Below, in pieces: positions 9,771 to 17,939 of a DNA stretch of 64,000 bases. Positions within the stretch are counted from its first letter, which is position 1. The number at the start of each line of letters is the position of its first letter. Source of the DNA: Mycolicibacterium thermoresistibile. Its GTDB lineage: Bacteria > Actinomycetota > Actinomycetes > Mycobacteriales > Mycobacteriaceae. The notes beneath the pieces were generated by a model that was not told where the DNA came from, did not search any database, and was given only the letters and a program-made list of their open reading frames with translations. The position numbers and the translations under genes are program-made. The stretch covers positions 62,001-126,000 of the forward strand of contig NZ_LT906483.1 of NCBI RefSeq assembly GCF_900187065.1, given 5' to 3'.

Positions 9771-11207
9771 ATGTCGGCCGACTATGACCGGCTCTTCCAG
9801 TCGGCGGAATCGGATCAGCCAGAGGATCGCACGGTTCACGTGGATCGGGACGCCATTCTGTCCAAGGCTGTGGGAGCGACTCCGACCGCGGGGGGAGCCG
9901 GGCGCGACGACGCCAAGGCGCCGCCGATGCCCGTCGCACCGCCCCAGACCCAGTCCGTGCCGGCACCCGCACCGGGGCAGAGCGAGATCACCACGCAGAT
10001 CCCGGTCACCGACCCCGGCGCCGCACCGCCGCCGCCGGCGAATCCGTTGTTGCGCACTCCCCAGGCGGCGGCGAACACCGCCGGCGCCCAGCAGGAGCAG
10101 CAGCGCCCGGCCGTCGTCCAGCGGCAGCGCCCGGCCGCCGCACCGGCCCCCGCGCCGTCGCACCACTTCGCCGACGCCCAGCCGGAGATGAACCCCACCT
10201 GGCAACCGGGGCAGCCGATGGGCACCCAGCCGATGGCCAGTCAGCCGACGGCACCGAACGCCGCGGCGATCGGGGACCACCGTGCGATCGACGCGCTGTC
10301 GCATGTGGGTGTCAAATCCGCGGTCAAGATGCCGTCGCAGCGGGGCTGGCGCCATGTGCTCTATCTGCTCACCCGGATCAATCTGGGGTTGTCGCCGGAC
10401 GAGCTGTACGAGCTGGATCTGCACAACCGGATCCGGCGTAACGCCCGGGACTCGTATCAGATCGGGATCTTCGGTCTGAAGGGCGGCGTCGGTAAGACGG
10501 CGATCACCATCGCGTTGGGTTCGGCGCTCAGTTCGATTCGCGGCGACCGGATCCTGGCGATCGACGCCGATCCGGACGGCGGCAATCTGGCCGATCGTTC
10601 CGGCCGGCAGTCCGCGGCGACGATCTCGGATCTGCTCGCCGACAAGGAGTTGTCGCGCTACAACGACATCCGCGCGTACACCAGCATGAACGCCGCCAAC
10701 CTGGAGGTGTTGTCGTCCGAGGAGTACAGCTCGGCGCGCCGCGACTTCAACGATGAGGACTGGAAGAACGCCACCGACATCGTGTCGCGGTACTACAACC
10801 TGGTGCTCGCCGACTGCGGGACGGGCCTGTTCCACCCGGCCACCCGCGGGGTGTTGTCCACCGTGTCGGGCATGGTGATCGTGGCCAGCGCGTCGATCGA
10901 CGGTGCCCGGCAGGCCGCGGTCACCATGGACTGGTTGCGGCAGAACGGCTATCAGGATCTGCTGAGCCGGGCGTGTGTCGTGATCAACCACGTGGTGCCG
11001 GGTAAGCCGAACATCGACGTGGAGGATCTGGTGCAGCAGTTCGAGCGCCACGTCTCGCCCGGACGTGTCATCGTGCTGCCATGGGACAAGCACGTCGCCG
11101 CGGGCACCGAGATCAAATTCGAGCTGTTGGGCAAGAAGTTCCAGCGGCGGATCGTCGAGCTCGCCGCGGCCTTGTCTGACGACTTCGACCGCCTCGAACG
11201 ACGTTGA
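9771..11207 (+). CDS. espI: EspI, proline-rich ParA/MinD-like ESX-1 associated ATPase
   Basis: 478 aa from the ATG at 9771 (GAGAGG upstream). The first ~190 residues are Pro/Ala/Gln-rich and disordered. The C-terminal half is a MinD/ParA-like P-loop domain with GLKGGVGKT at about residue 234. It is shorter than M. tuberculosis EspI (666 aa by recall), the difference being in the Pro-rich part. EspI is reported to limit ESX-1 secretion when ATP is low. The stop codon overlaps the eccD1 TTG start. Confidence 0.94.
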   Translation: MSADYDRLFQSAESDQPEDRTVHVDRDAILSKAVGATPTAGGAGRDDAKAPPMPVAPPQTQSVPAPAPGQSEITTQIPVTDPGAAPPPPANPLLRTPQAAANTAGAQQEQQRPAVVQRQRPAAAPAPAPSHHFADAQPEMNPTWQPGQPMGTQPMASQPTAPNAAAIGDHRAIDALSHVGVKSAVKMPSQRGWRHVLYLLTRINLGLSPDELYELDLHNRIRRNARDSYQIGIFGLKGGVGKTAITIALGSALSSIRGDRILAIDADPDGGNLADRSGRQSAATISDLLADKELSRYNDIRAYTSMNAANLEVLSSEEYSSARRDFNDEDWKNATDIVSRYYNLVLADCGTGLFHPATRGVLSTVSGMVIVASASIDGARQAAVTMDWLRQNGYQDLLSRACVVINHVVPGKPNIDVEDLVQQFERHVSPGRVIVLPWDKHVAAGTEIKFELLGKKFQRRIVELAAALSDDFDRLERR

Positions 11208-12757
11208 CCGCCACCGCATCAGCCTCCGCACCCGGGGCCGCGGCAACCGCCTCCGGCACCGGCGCCACTCCGGCGCGTCCGGCGACCACGCGGGTCACCA
11301 TCCTGACCGGTCGGCGGATGACCGACTTGGTGTTGCCGGCGGCGGCGCCGATCGAGAGCTACATCGACGAGACGGTGTCGGTGCTGGCCGAGTTGCTCGA
11401 GGACACCCCGTCCGATGTGTTGGCCGGCTTCGACTTCAAGGCGCAGGGGGTGTGGGCGTTCGCCCGGCCCGGCGCGCCGCCGCTGAAGTCCGACGAGTCG
11501 CTGGACGACGCCGGGGTGGTCGACGGCTCGTTGCTGACGTTGGTGTCGGTGAGCCGCACCGAACGGTACCGGCCGCTGGTCGAGGACGTGATCGACGCGA
11601 TCGCGGTGCTCGACGAGTCACCGGAGTTCGACCGTTCGGCGCTGAACCGCTACATCGCGGTGGCGATCCCGATCGTGTCGCTGATCGTCACCATCGTCGG
11701 TCTGCTGTCGTGGGCCAACAGCGGACAGAGTTGGTGGTGGGCGCTGGGTCTGGGGCTACTGGGCCTGGGTGTTCTCGGCGGCAGCATGCTGGCCAAGAGC
11801 CGCTACGACAACATCGACATGACCGAGAGCCTCTTGGTCGGTTCGATGCCGTTGTTGGCCGGTGCGGCGGCGTTGGCGGTGCCGTTGCCGCGCGGGGTGA
11901 CCTCGCTGGGGGCTCCGCAGCTGGCCGCCGTGGGTGCGGTGATCCTGTTGATCACGCTGGCCAGCCGGGGCGGTCCGCGCAGGCGTGCGGAGCTGGCGTC
12001 GTTCATCGCCGTCACCGCGCTGGCGGTCACTGCCGCGGCGGTGGCCTACGGGTACGGCTGGGAGTACTGGGTCCCGGTCGGCGCCATCGCATTCGGTCTG
12101 ATCGTGGTGACCAACGCGGCGAAGCTGACTGTGGCGGTGGCGCGGATCGCGTTGCCGCCGATTCCCGCGCCCGGTGAGACCGTCACCAACGACGACCTGC
12201 TCGACCCGGTGATCACCCCAGACGGATCCGATGAGGAAACGTCGACGTGGCAGGCGATCATCGCGTCGGTGCCCGAGTCGGCGCAGCGGCTGCAGGAGCG
12301 TTCCACGCTGGCCAAGCAGTTGCTGATCGGGTTCCTCACCGCGGGTGCGGTGGTGCTGTCCGCCGGGGCGATCGCGGTGGTGGTGCAGGGCCACTTCTTC
12401 GTCCACAGCCTGATCGTGGCCGGGTTGGTCACGATGATCTGTGCGTTCCGGTCGCGGCTGTATGCCGAACGGTGGTGCGCCTGGGCGTTGTTGGCCGCAT
12501 GCACCGCGATTCCCACCGGGGTGATGGTCAAGCTGTGCATGTGGTACCCGGAGCGGGCGGCGGTGGTGTTGGGCATCTACGTGGCGGCGGTGCTGGTGGC
12601 CGTGATCGCCGTCGGTGCAACGCACGGGGTGCGCCGCATGTCGCCGGTCACCAAGCGGATATTGGAATTGGTCGACGGCGCCGCCATCGCTGCGACGATC
12701 CCGATGCTGCTGTGGATCGGCAGCGTGTTCGACATTTTGCGCAACATCCGATTCTGA
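11204..12757 (+). CDS. eccD1: EccD1, multi-pass ESX-1 membrane channel component
   Basis: 517 aa. A ubiquitin-like N-terminal domain (about residues 25-110, beginning RVTILTGRRMTDLVLPA) precedes about eleven hydrophobic segments from residue ~148. EccD dimers form the membrane vestibule of the EccBCDE complex. The start is a TTG that overlaps the espI TGA stop; a later start would damage the ubiquitin-like domain. This is the last conserved core gene before the accessory block. Confidence 0.96.
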   Translation: MTATASASAPGAAATASGTGATPARPATTRVTILTGRRMTDLVLPAAAPIESYIDETVSVLAELLEDTPSDVLAGFDFKAQGVWAFARPGAPPLKSDESLDDAGVVDGSLLTLVSVSRTERYRPLVEDVIDAIAVLDESPEFDRSALNRYIAVAIPIVSLIVTIVGLLSWANSGQSWWWALGLGLLGLGVLGGSMLAKSRYDNIDMTESLLVGSMPLLAGAAALAVPLPRGVTSLGAPQLAAVGAVILLITLASRGGPRRRAELASFIAVTALAVTAAAVAYGYGWEYWVPVGAIAFGLIVVTNAAKLTVAVARIALPPIPAPGETVTNDDLLDPVITPDGSDEETSTWQAIIASVPESAQRLQERSTLAKQLLIGFLTAGAVVLSAGAIAVVVQGHFFVHSLIVAGLVTMICAFRSRLYAERWCAWALLAACTAIPTGVMVKLCMWYPERAAVVLGIYVAAVLVAVIAVGATHGVRRMSPVTKRILELVDGAAIAATIPMLLWIGSVFDILRNIRF

Positions 12758-12768
12758 GGAGGGCACCG

Positions 12769-13071
12769 GTGGCTGGTGAGGTCTTGAAGGTCAGTCCCAG
12801 TGACCTCGAAAGCGCGGCAACCGCATTCGATCAGTCGGCCGGCGCCTTGGGGGCGTTGGAGGCCGATGCGCCGCTGGGTGACGGCGCTGCGGCGGTAGCG
12901 CAGCTGGCGACCGGTGCGGCCTGCCGCACCGCGCAGAGTGAGGTGGCGGCCGCCGTCACCGCCCTGGCCGACGACCTCGCACGGTACGGCTCGAATCTGC
13001 GGACCGCCGTCGCGCGCTATTCGGGCACCGATCAGGCCGCCGCCGGCGCGATCGCGAAGGCCGGGGTCTGA
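12769..13071 (+). CDS. Small EspC/EspF-like (EspJ N-domain-like) ESX-1 associated protein
   Basis: 100 aa starting at a GTG 11 bp after eccD1 with AGGAGGG upstream. The opening VLKVSPSDLESAATAF and the C-terminal YSGTD (YxxxD export motif) fit the EspC/EspF family of short helical ESX-1 substrates, and the pattern also matches the N-terminal domain of the EspJ-like proteins further along. It lies where M. tuberculosis has espJ but lacks the EspJ tail, so it is either a short EspJ relative or an EspC/F-type protein. It converges on the lipoprotein gene with only 6 bp between stops. Confidence 0.75.
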   Translation: MAGEVLKVSPSDLESAATAFDQSAGALGALEADAPLGDGAAAVAQLATGAACRTAQSEVAAAVTALADDLARYGSNLRTAVARYSGTDQAAAGAIAKAGV

Positions 13072-13077
13072 CGACCC

Positions 13078-13653
13078 TCAGTTCGCCGCGCGTAGCTCCT
13101 CGGTGATCGACTGCGGCACCGTGCCCTCCGCTTTGAGTTGGTCGGTGAGATTGCGGCAGTCGCCCCGCACCTCGATGAGCCCATGGCCGGGCATGTCAGG
13201 GTGCGGGTCGACGAACGCCATCATCTGTCCCCGGTGCACCACGTTGCCGTAGGGCTGCAGTCCGGGCGGCGGACCGGGGCTCCAGCCGTCCGCGATCATC
13301 AATCGGGTCAACTCTTCGATGTAGGCGTCCGGATCGACGTCGGGTGGAAACGCGAAGCGCACACCGGCGACCCCGCGGAAGGGCGGTTCGGTCTGGTCGT
13401 TGCAGCTGTCGAACCGAAACGAGCCCGTCACGTCCTGCAGGCCCGCCGTCCGCACGATCCGTTTGACGGGCTCGACGACCTGGGCGCGGGTCTCCTCGTC
13501 GGATAGTTCGGGGCCGTCGAGCTGATCCGAGGTATTCGAGAACATCCAGCACCCTCCTAGGAAAAGCGGTGCGACGACCAGCGCGACCAGGGTCGGCAGT
13601 CGCCGGCGGTCAGTAGTTGTGGTCTGAGGTGATGGACTCTTGCGCACGGTCAC
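13078..13653 (-). CDS. LppA-like lipoprotein, possible partner of the WXG hydrolase
   Basis: 191 aa. The signal peptide ends in a lipobox (LFLGGC, Cys about residue 35), predicting a membrane-anchored lipoprotein. The mature part has two cysteines (SCNDQ and GDCRN). The gene starts at a GTG inside the 3' end of the hydrolase gene (44-bp overlap), so the two are translated together. The mature domain looks related to that of the membrane protein at 30965, which also follows a WXG hydrolase. A role as an accessory or immunity-like partner is inference; the family is uncertain (LppA-like by pattern). Confidence 0.72.
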   Translation of the reverse strand: MTVRKSPSPQTTTTDRRRLPTLVALVVAPLFLGGCWMFSNTSDQLDGPELSDEETRAQVVEPVKRIVRTAGLQDVTGSFRFDSCNDQTEPPFRGVAGVRFAFPPDVDPDAYIEELTRLMIADGWSPGPPPGLQPYGNVVHRGQMMAFVDPHPDMPGHGLIEVRGDCRNLTDQLKAEGTVPQSITEELRAAN

Positions 13654-15433
13654 CTTCCGGATCGTTGTAAGCGGGAGTGCCGGGAATGCGGATTTCCCAG
13701 TCTGGCAGGTCGATCCGCCCGAAGGGCGTGTTCAGCCCGTCGGGCAGCCCGATATGGGCCTGCTTGCGGCCCTCGGCGATCATGCCGTTGTCGGCGAGCT
13801 TGGCGGCGTCACCGGTGGCGATGTCGGTGATCGCCCGCAGCGACTCGCTACCGGGGGTGTAGTAACTCGAATGGTCGCCGAAGCTGGGGCCGGTGCGTCC
13901 CGGCACCTCGGCGGTGAAGCGCATCCCGCCGTAGCTGTCTCCGGCCGGATCGGTGCCCAGCCCGGCCGCCGGGCCGAGGGGGAAGCCGAGCTGGCTGTTG
14001 ATCAGATCAGGCGCGATACCGCCTTGTCCCAGCCAGGTGACCGGATCGCTGGACGCGGCACCGACGTAGACATTGCCGCCCTCGGGCAGGTTGAAATCGG
14101 CGGCGCTGCGGGCCAGATCGGTTCCGGGGCTGCCGATCAGCACCGCGTTGTCGGCCTGCATACCGCTGCCGGCGAACGCGTTGGCCACCGTCGTGGACCC
14201 GTAGGAATGGCCGATGACCGTGACGTTGGACGGACCCCCCTCGTGGGTGGCGGCCAACCCGTTGACGTCGGCGGCCAGCAGATCGCCCCCGTGGCGGGCC
14301 AGCCATGGGGTGGCGATACGCCGATCGATCGGGCTGTCGGGGGCGTCGTACCCCATCCAGGCGATCACCGAGGTCGTCTCGTCCGGGTCGGCCTTGCGCA
14401 TCTGGTCGTACAGGTCGACGGCGTTGGAACTCTCCAACCAGCCCTGCTCGACGCTGCTTCCGGTACCGGGCACCACCACCGCGGTGTTCTGCGCCTTGTC
14501 GGGGTCGCCGATCGCCAGCGCTGCCTTGCCCTGACCGTCGAAGGCGAGCGGCTCGTAGGCCCAGAGCAGCACCGGCCGGTTCCGGATGTCCTCATCGCGC
14601 GCCTGCGCCAGACCTTTGCGGGTTTGTTCGGCGTTGTGGTAGCGCGCCGCGTCGGTGGCGGACAACCCGTAGGCCGCGGGGTTTTCGAGCACCTGATCCA
14701 CCGATACGCCGTGTTCTTCGGCGGCGTCGCGCACCCGGTCGAGGTCGTCGTTCATCACCTTCTCGTTGACCTCGCCGCGGACCTCGGCCGGAATGCCGTT
14801 GAGGTTGCCCAGCTCCGGCGGATGCGCCGCGATGAGGCCGTCACGTTCGGCCTGGCTCAGCGAGTCCCACCATTCCTTGACGTCGTCGGGATCGGTGTCG
14901 CCGGCCGGCAGTTGGCGCGCATCCCCGAGGGTGCCCGGAGGGGTGGCCGGAACCGGTCCACTGGCGGCTTCTCGCACCGCCGCAGCGGTTTGGGTGTCGA
15001 TCTCGGTGAACACCGCGAGCAGCTTCTTGATGACCGCGGTCCACGCCGGCGCGAACAGTTTGAGGATGGGCGGCACGGGTGGCGCGGTGGCGGTCCCGTC
15101 GTCGGCGATGCGCCATCCGGTGCTGCGCAGCATGCCGACGAGGCGCAGTAGCCGATCACGGGTCGATGTGAGTTGGGCGCCGCCCGAAGCCAGCGCCTGC
15201 TGCATGGCCGACAGCCGGGCGCGCAGCGCCTCCTGGTTGTCGAGGTTGCGTTCGGCCCGCGCGAGCGCCGCGCTCGCCGCCTGACCTTCCCACGCTTCCC
15301 GCAGGTGGGCCACCGCGCGGCGCTGCTCGGCCAGGGTGGTGTCCAGCTGCGTGATCTTGTCGTTCAGCGTGCCGGCGGCCTGGAGCAGCCCCGCTGGGTT
15401 GGCAGCCTCGACCGTGGACACGCTGACCGACAC
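13610..15433 (-). CDS. WXG-headed alpha/beta hydrolase (DUF1023-type), putative ESX effector
   Basis: 607 aa from a GTG with AGGAGG upstream. The first ~110 residues form a WXG100-like helical hairpin with WEGQA at about residue 48, suggesting type VII targeting. The C-terminal ~300 residues are an alpha/beta hydrolase with nucleophile elbow GHSYGS at about residue 407 and a late His (GDHSSYY, about 520). Fusion of a secretion module to a lipase/esterase fold, with a lipoprotein gene overlapping the 3' end, resembles a secreted enzyme with a dedicated partner. It is transcribed divergently from the espH-like gene. The substrate is unknown. Confidence 0.82.
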   Translation of the reverse strand: MSVSVSTVEAANPAGLLQAAGTLNDKITQLDTTLAEQRRAVAHLREAWEGQAASAALARAERNLDNQEALRARLSAMQQALASGGAQLTSTRDRLLRLVGMLRSTGWRIADDGTATAPPVPPILKLFAPAWTAVIKKLLAVFTEIDTQTAAAVREAASGPVPATPPGTLGDARQLPAGDTDPDDVKEWWDSLSQAERDGLIAAHPPELGNLNGIPAEVRGEVNEKVMNDDLDRVRDAAEEHGVSVDQVLENPAAYGLSATDAARYHNAEQTRKGLAQARDEDIRNRPVLLWAYEPLAFDGQGKAALAIGDPDKAQNTAVVVPGTGSSVEQGWLESSNAVDLYDQMRKADPDETTSVIAWMGYDAPDSPIDRRIATPWLARHGGDLLAADVNGLAATHEGGPSNVTVIGHSYGSTTVANAFAGSGMQADNAVLIGSPGTDLARSAADFNLPEGGNVYVGAASSDPVTWLGQGGIAPDLINSQLGFPLGPAAGLGTDPAGDSYGGMRFTAEVPGRTGPSFGDHSSYYTPGSESLRAITDIATGDAAKLADNGMIAEGRKQAHIGLPDGLNTPFGRIDLPDWEIRIPGTPAYNDPEGDRAQESITSDHNY

Positions 15434-15525
15434 CCGACCTCCTGCAGTTTGCTGCTCTGAGTATCACACGCCGGCGGGAGGGGTCCGTGCACCAAATCTG
15501 ATCTTGTGAATCTCGTGTATCTAGC

Positions 15526-15549
15526 GTTGCTACGCTCCGGTAGCATTTG
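15526..15549 (+). promoter_or_regulatory. Shared upstream motif, copy 1 (espH-like gene 1)
   Basis: GTTGCT (15526-15531) is followed by CCGGTAGCATTTG. TAGCAT fits a mycobacterial -10 (TANNNT). The same core, GGTARCATT after a C/G-rich stretch, recurs before the other espH-like gene and all three espJ-like genes, so it is a likely promoter or operator of the accessory modules. It lies in the 242-bp divergent region between the hydrolase and espH-like genes. Confidence 0.5.
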
Positions 15550-15675
15550 CAGGACAATTTACGAAAGGGGCGGTTCGTGTACGCCAGGTCTGCTGAGTTG
15601 GGCTCTGATGCGCGGGCGTCAGGCGGATAGCTCGCAGCTCGGCCGTCCTGCGTTGGTTTGGTTGGGGGATACACG

Positions 15676-16218
15676 ATGACTTCGCCGTACGATCCGGATG
15701 CGGAGTGGGACGGAGAGTCCGGAGGTGTCGGCGATTCGGGCGATGACCTTGCTGCGGCACTGGACTTCTCCGCACCGGGTGAGGACGACGCCGATGTCGA
15801 CGACTTGTACGTCGCCGAACCCGAACCGGAGGAGCCGGCAGAGGGATACGTCGATCCCTACGAGCAGGCGGAGGAGCCCGAGGATCTCGGGCCGCTGTTC
15901 TCGGTGACCAATCCGCCCGGGACGCTGACGGTCACCGCTTTTCTCGATGGCGGCATCCAGAGTGTCGAGATCTCACCGAGCGTGACCGGCATGACCGAAT
16001 CCGAACTGGCACAGGAGCTTTTGGCGATCGCCAAGGTCGCCGCGATGAAGGCCCGCGCCGGTCAGTACGAATTCCTGTTGGAGGCCACCCCTCAGGAAGC
16101 GGGGGAGCGGGAGTTCCTCGGAGAGTTCCTTCAGCATGGGGTGGGCCTGCCGACTCCGGAGCAGGCGGCCCAGGTCGAGGCCGAGTTCGTCCAGCGGTAT
16201 CTGCGCGATGATGTCTGA
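15676..16218 (+). CDS. EspH/EspD-family protein 1 (DUF2694), putative chaperone
   Basis: 180 aa, very acidic N-terminus with LDFSAP, then a conserved C-terminal domain (LFSVTNPPGTLTVTAFLDG, then KARAGQYEFLLE) that matches the pattern of M. tuberculosis EspH and EspD. EspH is reported as a chaperone needed for EspE stability, so a possible client is the EspE-like protein at 60059 or a module substrate. I chose the ATG at 15676 because the paralogue at 38442 begins MMSPCDPDDEW in register with MTSPYDPDAEW. It is followed by the IS110-interrupted espJ-like gene. Confidence 0.8.
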   Translation: MTSPYDPDAEWDGESGGVGDSGDDLAAALDFSAPGEDDADVDDLYVAEPEPEEPAEGYVDPYEQAEEPEDLGPLFSVTNPPGTLTVTAFLDGGIQSVEISPSVTGMTESELAQELLAIAKVAAMKARAGQYEFLLEATPQEAGEREFLGEFLQHGVGLPTPEQAAQVEAEFVQRYLRDDV

Positions 16219-16318
16219 GCTGCTAACAGCGAGGTAAATAATGGAGAGCCGTGGGCCGCACCCCGCAGTTTCTTTGCGCGCAGCCTCCGAGTTTCGTGCT
16301 CAAGTTCGTGCAGAAACC

Positions 16319-16342
16319 GTTGCTACTGCTCGGGTAACATTC
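16319..16342 (+). promoter_or_regulatory. Shared upstream motif, copy 2 (espJ-like gene 1)
   Basis: GTTGCT (16319-16324) and CGGGTAACATTC (16331-16342) lie about 90 bp before the original ATG (16427) of the interrupted espJ-like gene. TAACAT fits a -10 element. After the IS110 insertion this promoter drives only a four-codon stub and then the insertion sequence. Confidence 0.45.
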
Positions 16343-16426
16343 CCAGATGATGTTGTAGGGCGTGCCACTCTCAGCGTGAGACTCGGTTGCCCGGAGCGCA
16401 CGGATTACTCGTATAGGAGATGAGGG

Positions 16427-16440
16427 ATGGCTGTACCTAA
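16427..16440 (+). pseudogene. 5' stub of espJ-like gene 1, cut off by IS110
   Basis: ATG GCT GTA CCT AA encodes MAVP plus the first two bases of Asn, and then the IS110 element begins. The remainder continues at 17948 (CCTCCGG). Joining the two gives MAVPNLRIHDEGALRW, which matches the intact paralogue MATVPNLRVNEEALHW at 44998. This fixes the insertion point to the base. Confidence 0.85.
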
Positions 16441-16695
16441 TGGGTGCGGATCAGTAATCCCATCGCCGGTAAAGGCCAGGTGGGGAAAGCTGGTCACCGA
16501 GCCGCCGGCCGGTGAGCACTGCTTGAACCTGGAGTGGTTGTCGATTCCTAGGGTTAGATCGTGCCCCGGCTGGTTGGTGAGGTCGCCTGTAGCGCTGATG
16601 GGGTGTCGTGCCGCCGAGCACTGATCCATTAGGTCGCCGCCGGGTGCCCTTCGGCTCGAACGGGTTCGACCCGACATCGAGCAGGGAGAGGCGAG
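16441..16695 (+). ncRNA. Candidate IS110 bridge-RNA region (left-end non-coding)
   Basis: In IS110-group elements the non-coding left end is transcribed as the bridge RNA that pairs with target and donor DNA. This 255-bp stretch has no good coding frame and contains GC-rich inverted repeats (for example GCCGCCGGCCGGTGAGC). GGTTAG at 16552-16557 is the reverse complement of CTAACC spanning the restored target junction, which could reflect a target guide, but a hexamer is weak evidence. No structure was computed. Confidence 0.35.
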
Positions 16696-17922
16696 ATGAC
16701 GCTATTCGTTGGAGACGACTGGGCTGAAGACCACCACGACATTCATCTGATGGATGCCGAGGGGGCCAAGCTGGCCTCGCGGCGGCTCCCCGAGGGACTT
16801 GCCGGGATCGGCGGGTTCCACGACCTGGTGGCGGCCCACGCCGAGGAACCCGCCCAAGTGGTGATCGGCATCGAAACCGACCGCGGCCTGTGGGTAGAAG
16901 CGCTGGCCGCCGCGGGCTACCAGGTGTTCGCGATCAACCCCCTGGCGGTGGCCCGCTACCGCGACCGCCACCAGGTTTCAGGAGCCAAGTCCGACGCCGG
17001 TGACGCCAAGGTACTGGCTGACCTGGTGCGCACCGACCGGCACAACCACCGCCCGATCGCCGGAGATACCCCGCAAGTGGAGGCCATCAAGGTGTTGGCC
17101 CGCGCGCACCAGAGTCTGATCTGGGCTCGTACCCGGCACACCAACACGCTGCGCAGCGCCTTGCGGGAGTACTACCCCGCGGCGTTGGAAGCTTTCGACG
17201 ATCTGGCCGACCGTGACGCCCTGGCCATCCTCGGCCGCGCTCCCACCCCGACCGATGCTACTGGGCTGAGCCTGCCCAAGATTCGGTCCGCTCTCAAGAC
17301 CGCTGGGCGACAACGTAACCTCGACGCACGGGCACTGCAGATCCAGACCGCGCTGCGCACCGAGCAGCTCACCGCCCCGGCCTCAGTGACCGCCGCATTC
17401 GGGGCGACCACCCGCGCCACCGTCGGCATCATCACCGAGCTGAACCGTCAGATCGACAACCTCGACGCCGAACTGACCTCCCATTTTGAGATGCACCCGG
17501 ACGCCGACATCTACCGCTCCCTGCCAGGACTTGGTGTCATCCTCGGCGCCCGGGTGCTCGGTGAGTTCGGGGACGACCCGAACCGCTACACCAGCGCCAA
17601 GTCTCGCAAAAATTACGCCGGAACATCACCACTGACCATCGCATCCGGCAAGAAACGCGCCGTGCTGGCCCGCCACGTCCGCAACCGCCGCCTCTACGAC
17701 GCGATCGACCAGTGGGCTTTCTGCGCGCTGACCAACAGCCCAGGCGCCCGCGCGTTCTACGACCAACGCCGCGCCGCCGACGACCTTCATCACCAAGCCC
17801 TCCGCGCCCTGGGCAACCGGCTGGTCGGCATCCTCCACGGCTGCCTGCGCCACCACACCCGCTACGACGAACACACCGCCTGGGCACACCGCCAAACCAC
17901 CGCCGACACCCAAGCAGCTTGA
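16696..17922 (+). CDS. IS110-family transposase (DEDD recombinase)
   Basis: 408 aa. The N-terminal DEDD/RuvC-like domain begins LFVGDDWAEDHHDIHLMDAEG, with GIETDRGLWVEALAAAGY and SGAKSDAGDAKVLADLVRTD supplying further acidic residues. The C-terminal transposase_20 part carries LPGLGVILGARVLGEFGDD and NYAGTSPLTIASGKK with the catalytic Ser. Intact, so probably active with its bridge RNA. The ATG at 16696 follows GGGAGAGG. Confidence 0.93.
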   Translation: MTLFVGDDWAEDHHDIHLMDAEGAKLASRRLPEGLAGIGGFHDLVAAHAEEPAQVVIGIETDRGLWVEALAAAGYQVFAINPLAVARYRDRHQVSGAKSDAGDAKVLADLVRTDRHNHRPIAGDTPQVEAIKVLARAHQSLIWARTRHTNTLRSALREYYPAALEAFDDLADRDALAILGRAPTPTDATGLSLPKIRSALKTAGRQRNLDARALQIQTALRTEQLTAPASVTAAFGATTRATVGIITELNRQIDNLDAELTSHFEMHPDADIYRSLPGLGVILGARVLGEFGDDPNRYTSAKSRKNYAGTSPLTIASGKKRAVLARHVRNRRLYDAIDQWAFCALTNSPGARAFYDQRRAADDLHHQALRALGNRLVGILHGCLRHHTRYDEHTAWAHRQTTADTQAA

Positions 17923-17939
17923 CAACTTACGGCCCTGGG

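Noticed and set aside
16241..16423. 60-codon frame between the espH-like gene and espJ-like gene 1
   Set aside because: It overlaps the shared promoter motif, has no paralogue at the other module starts and no domain.
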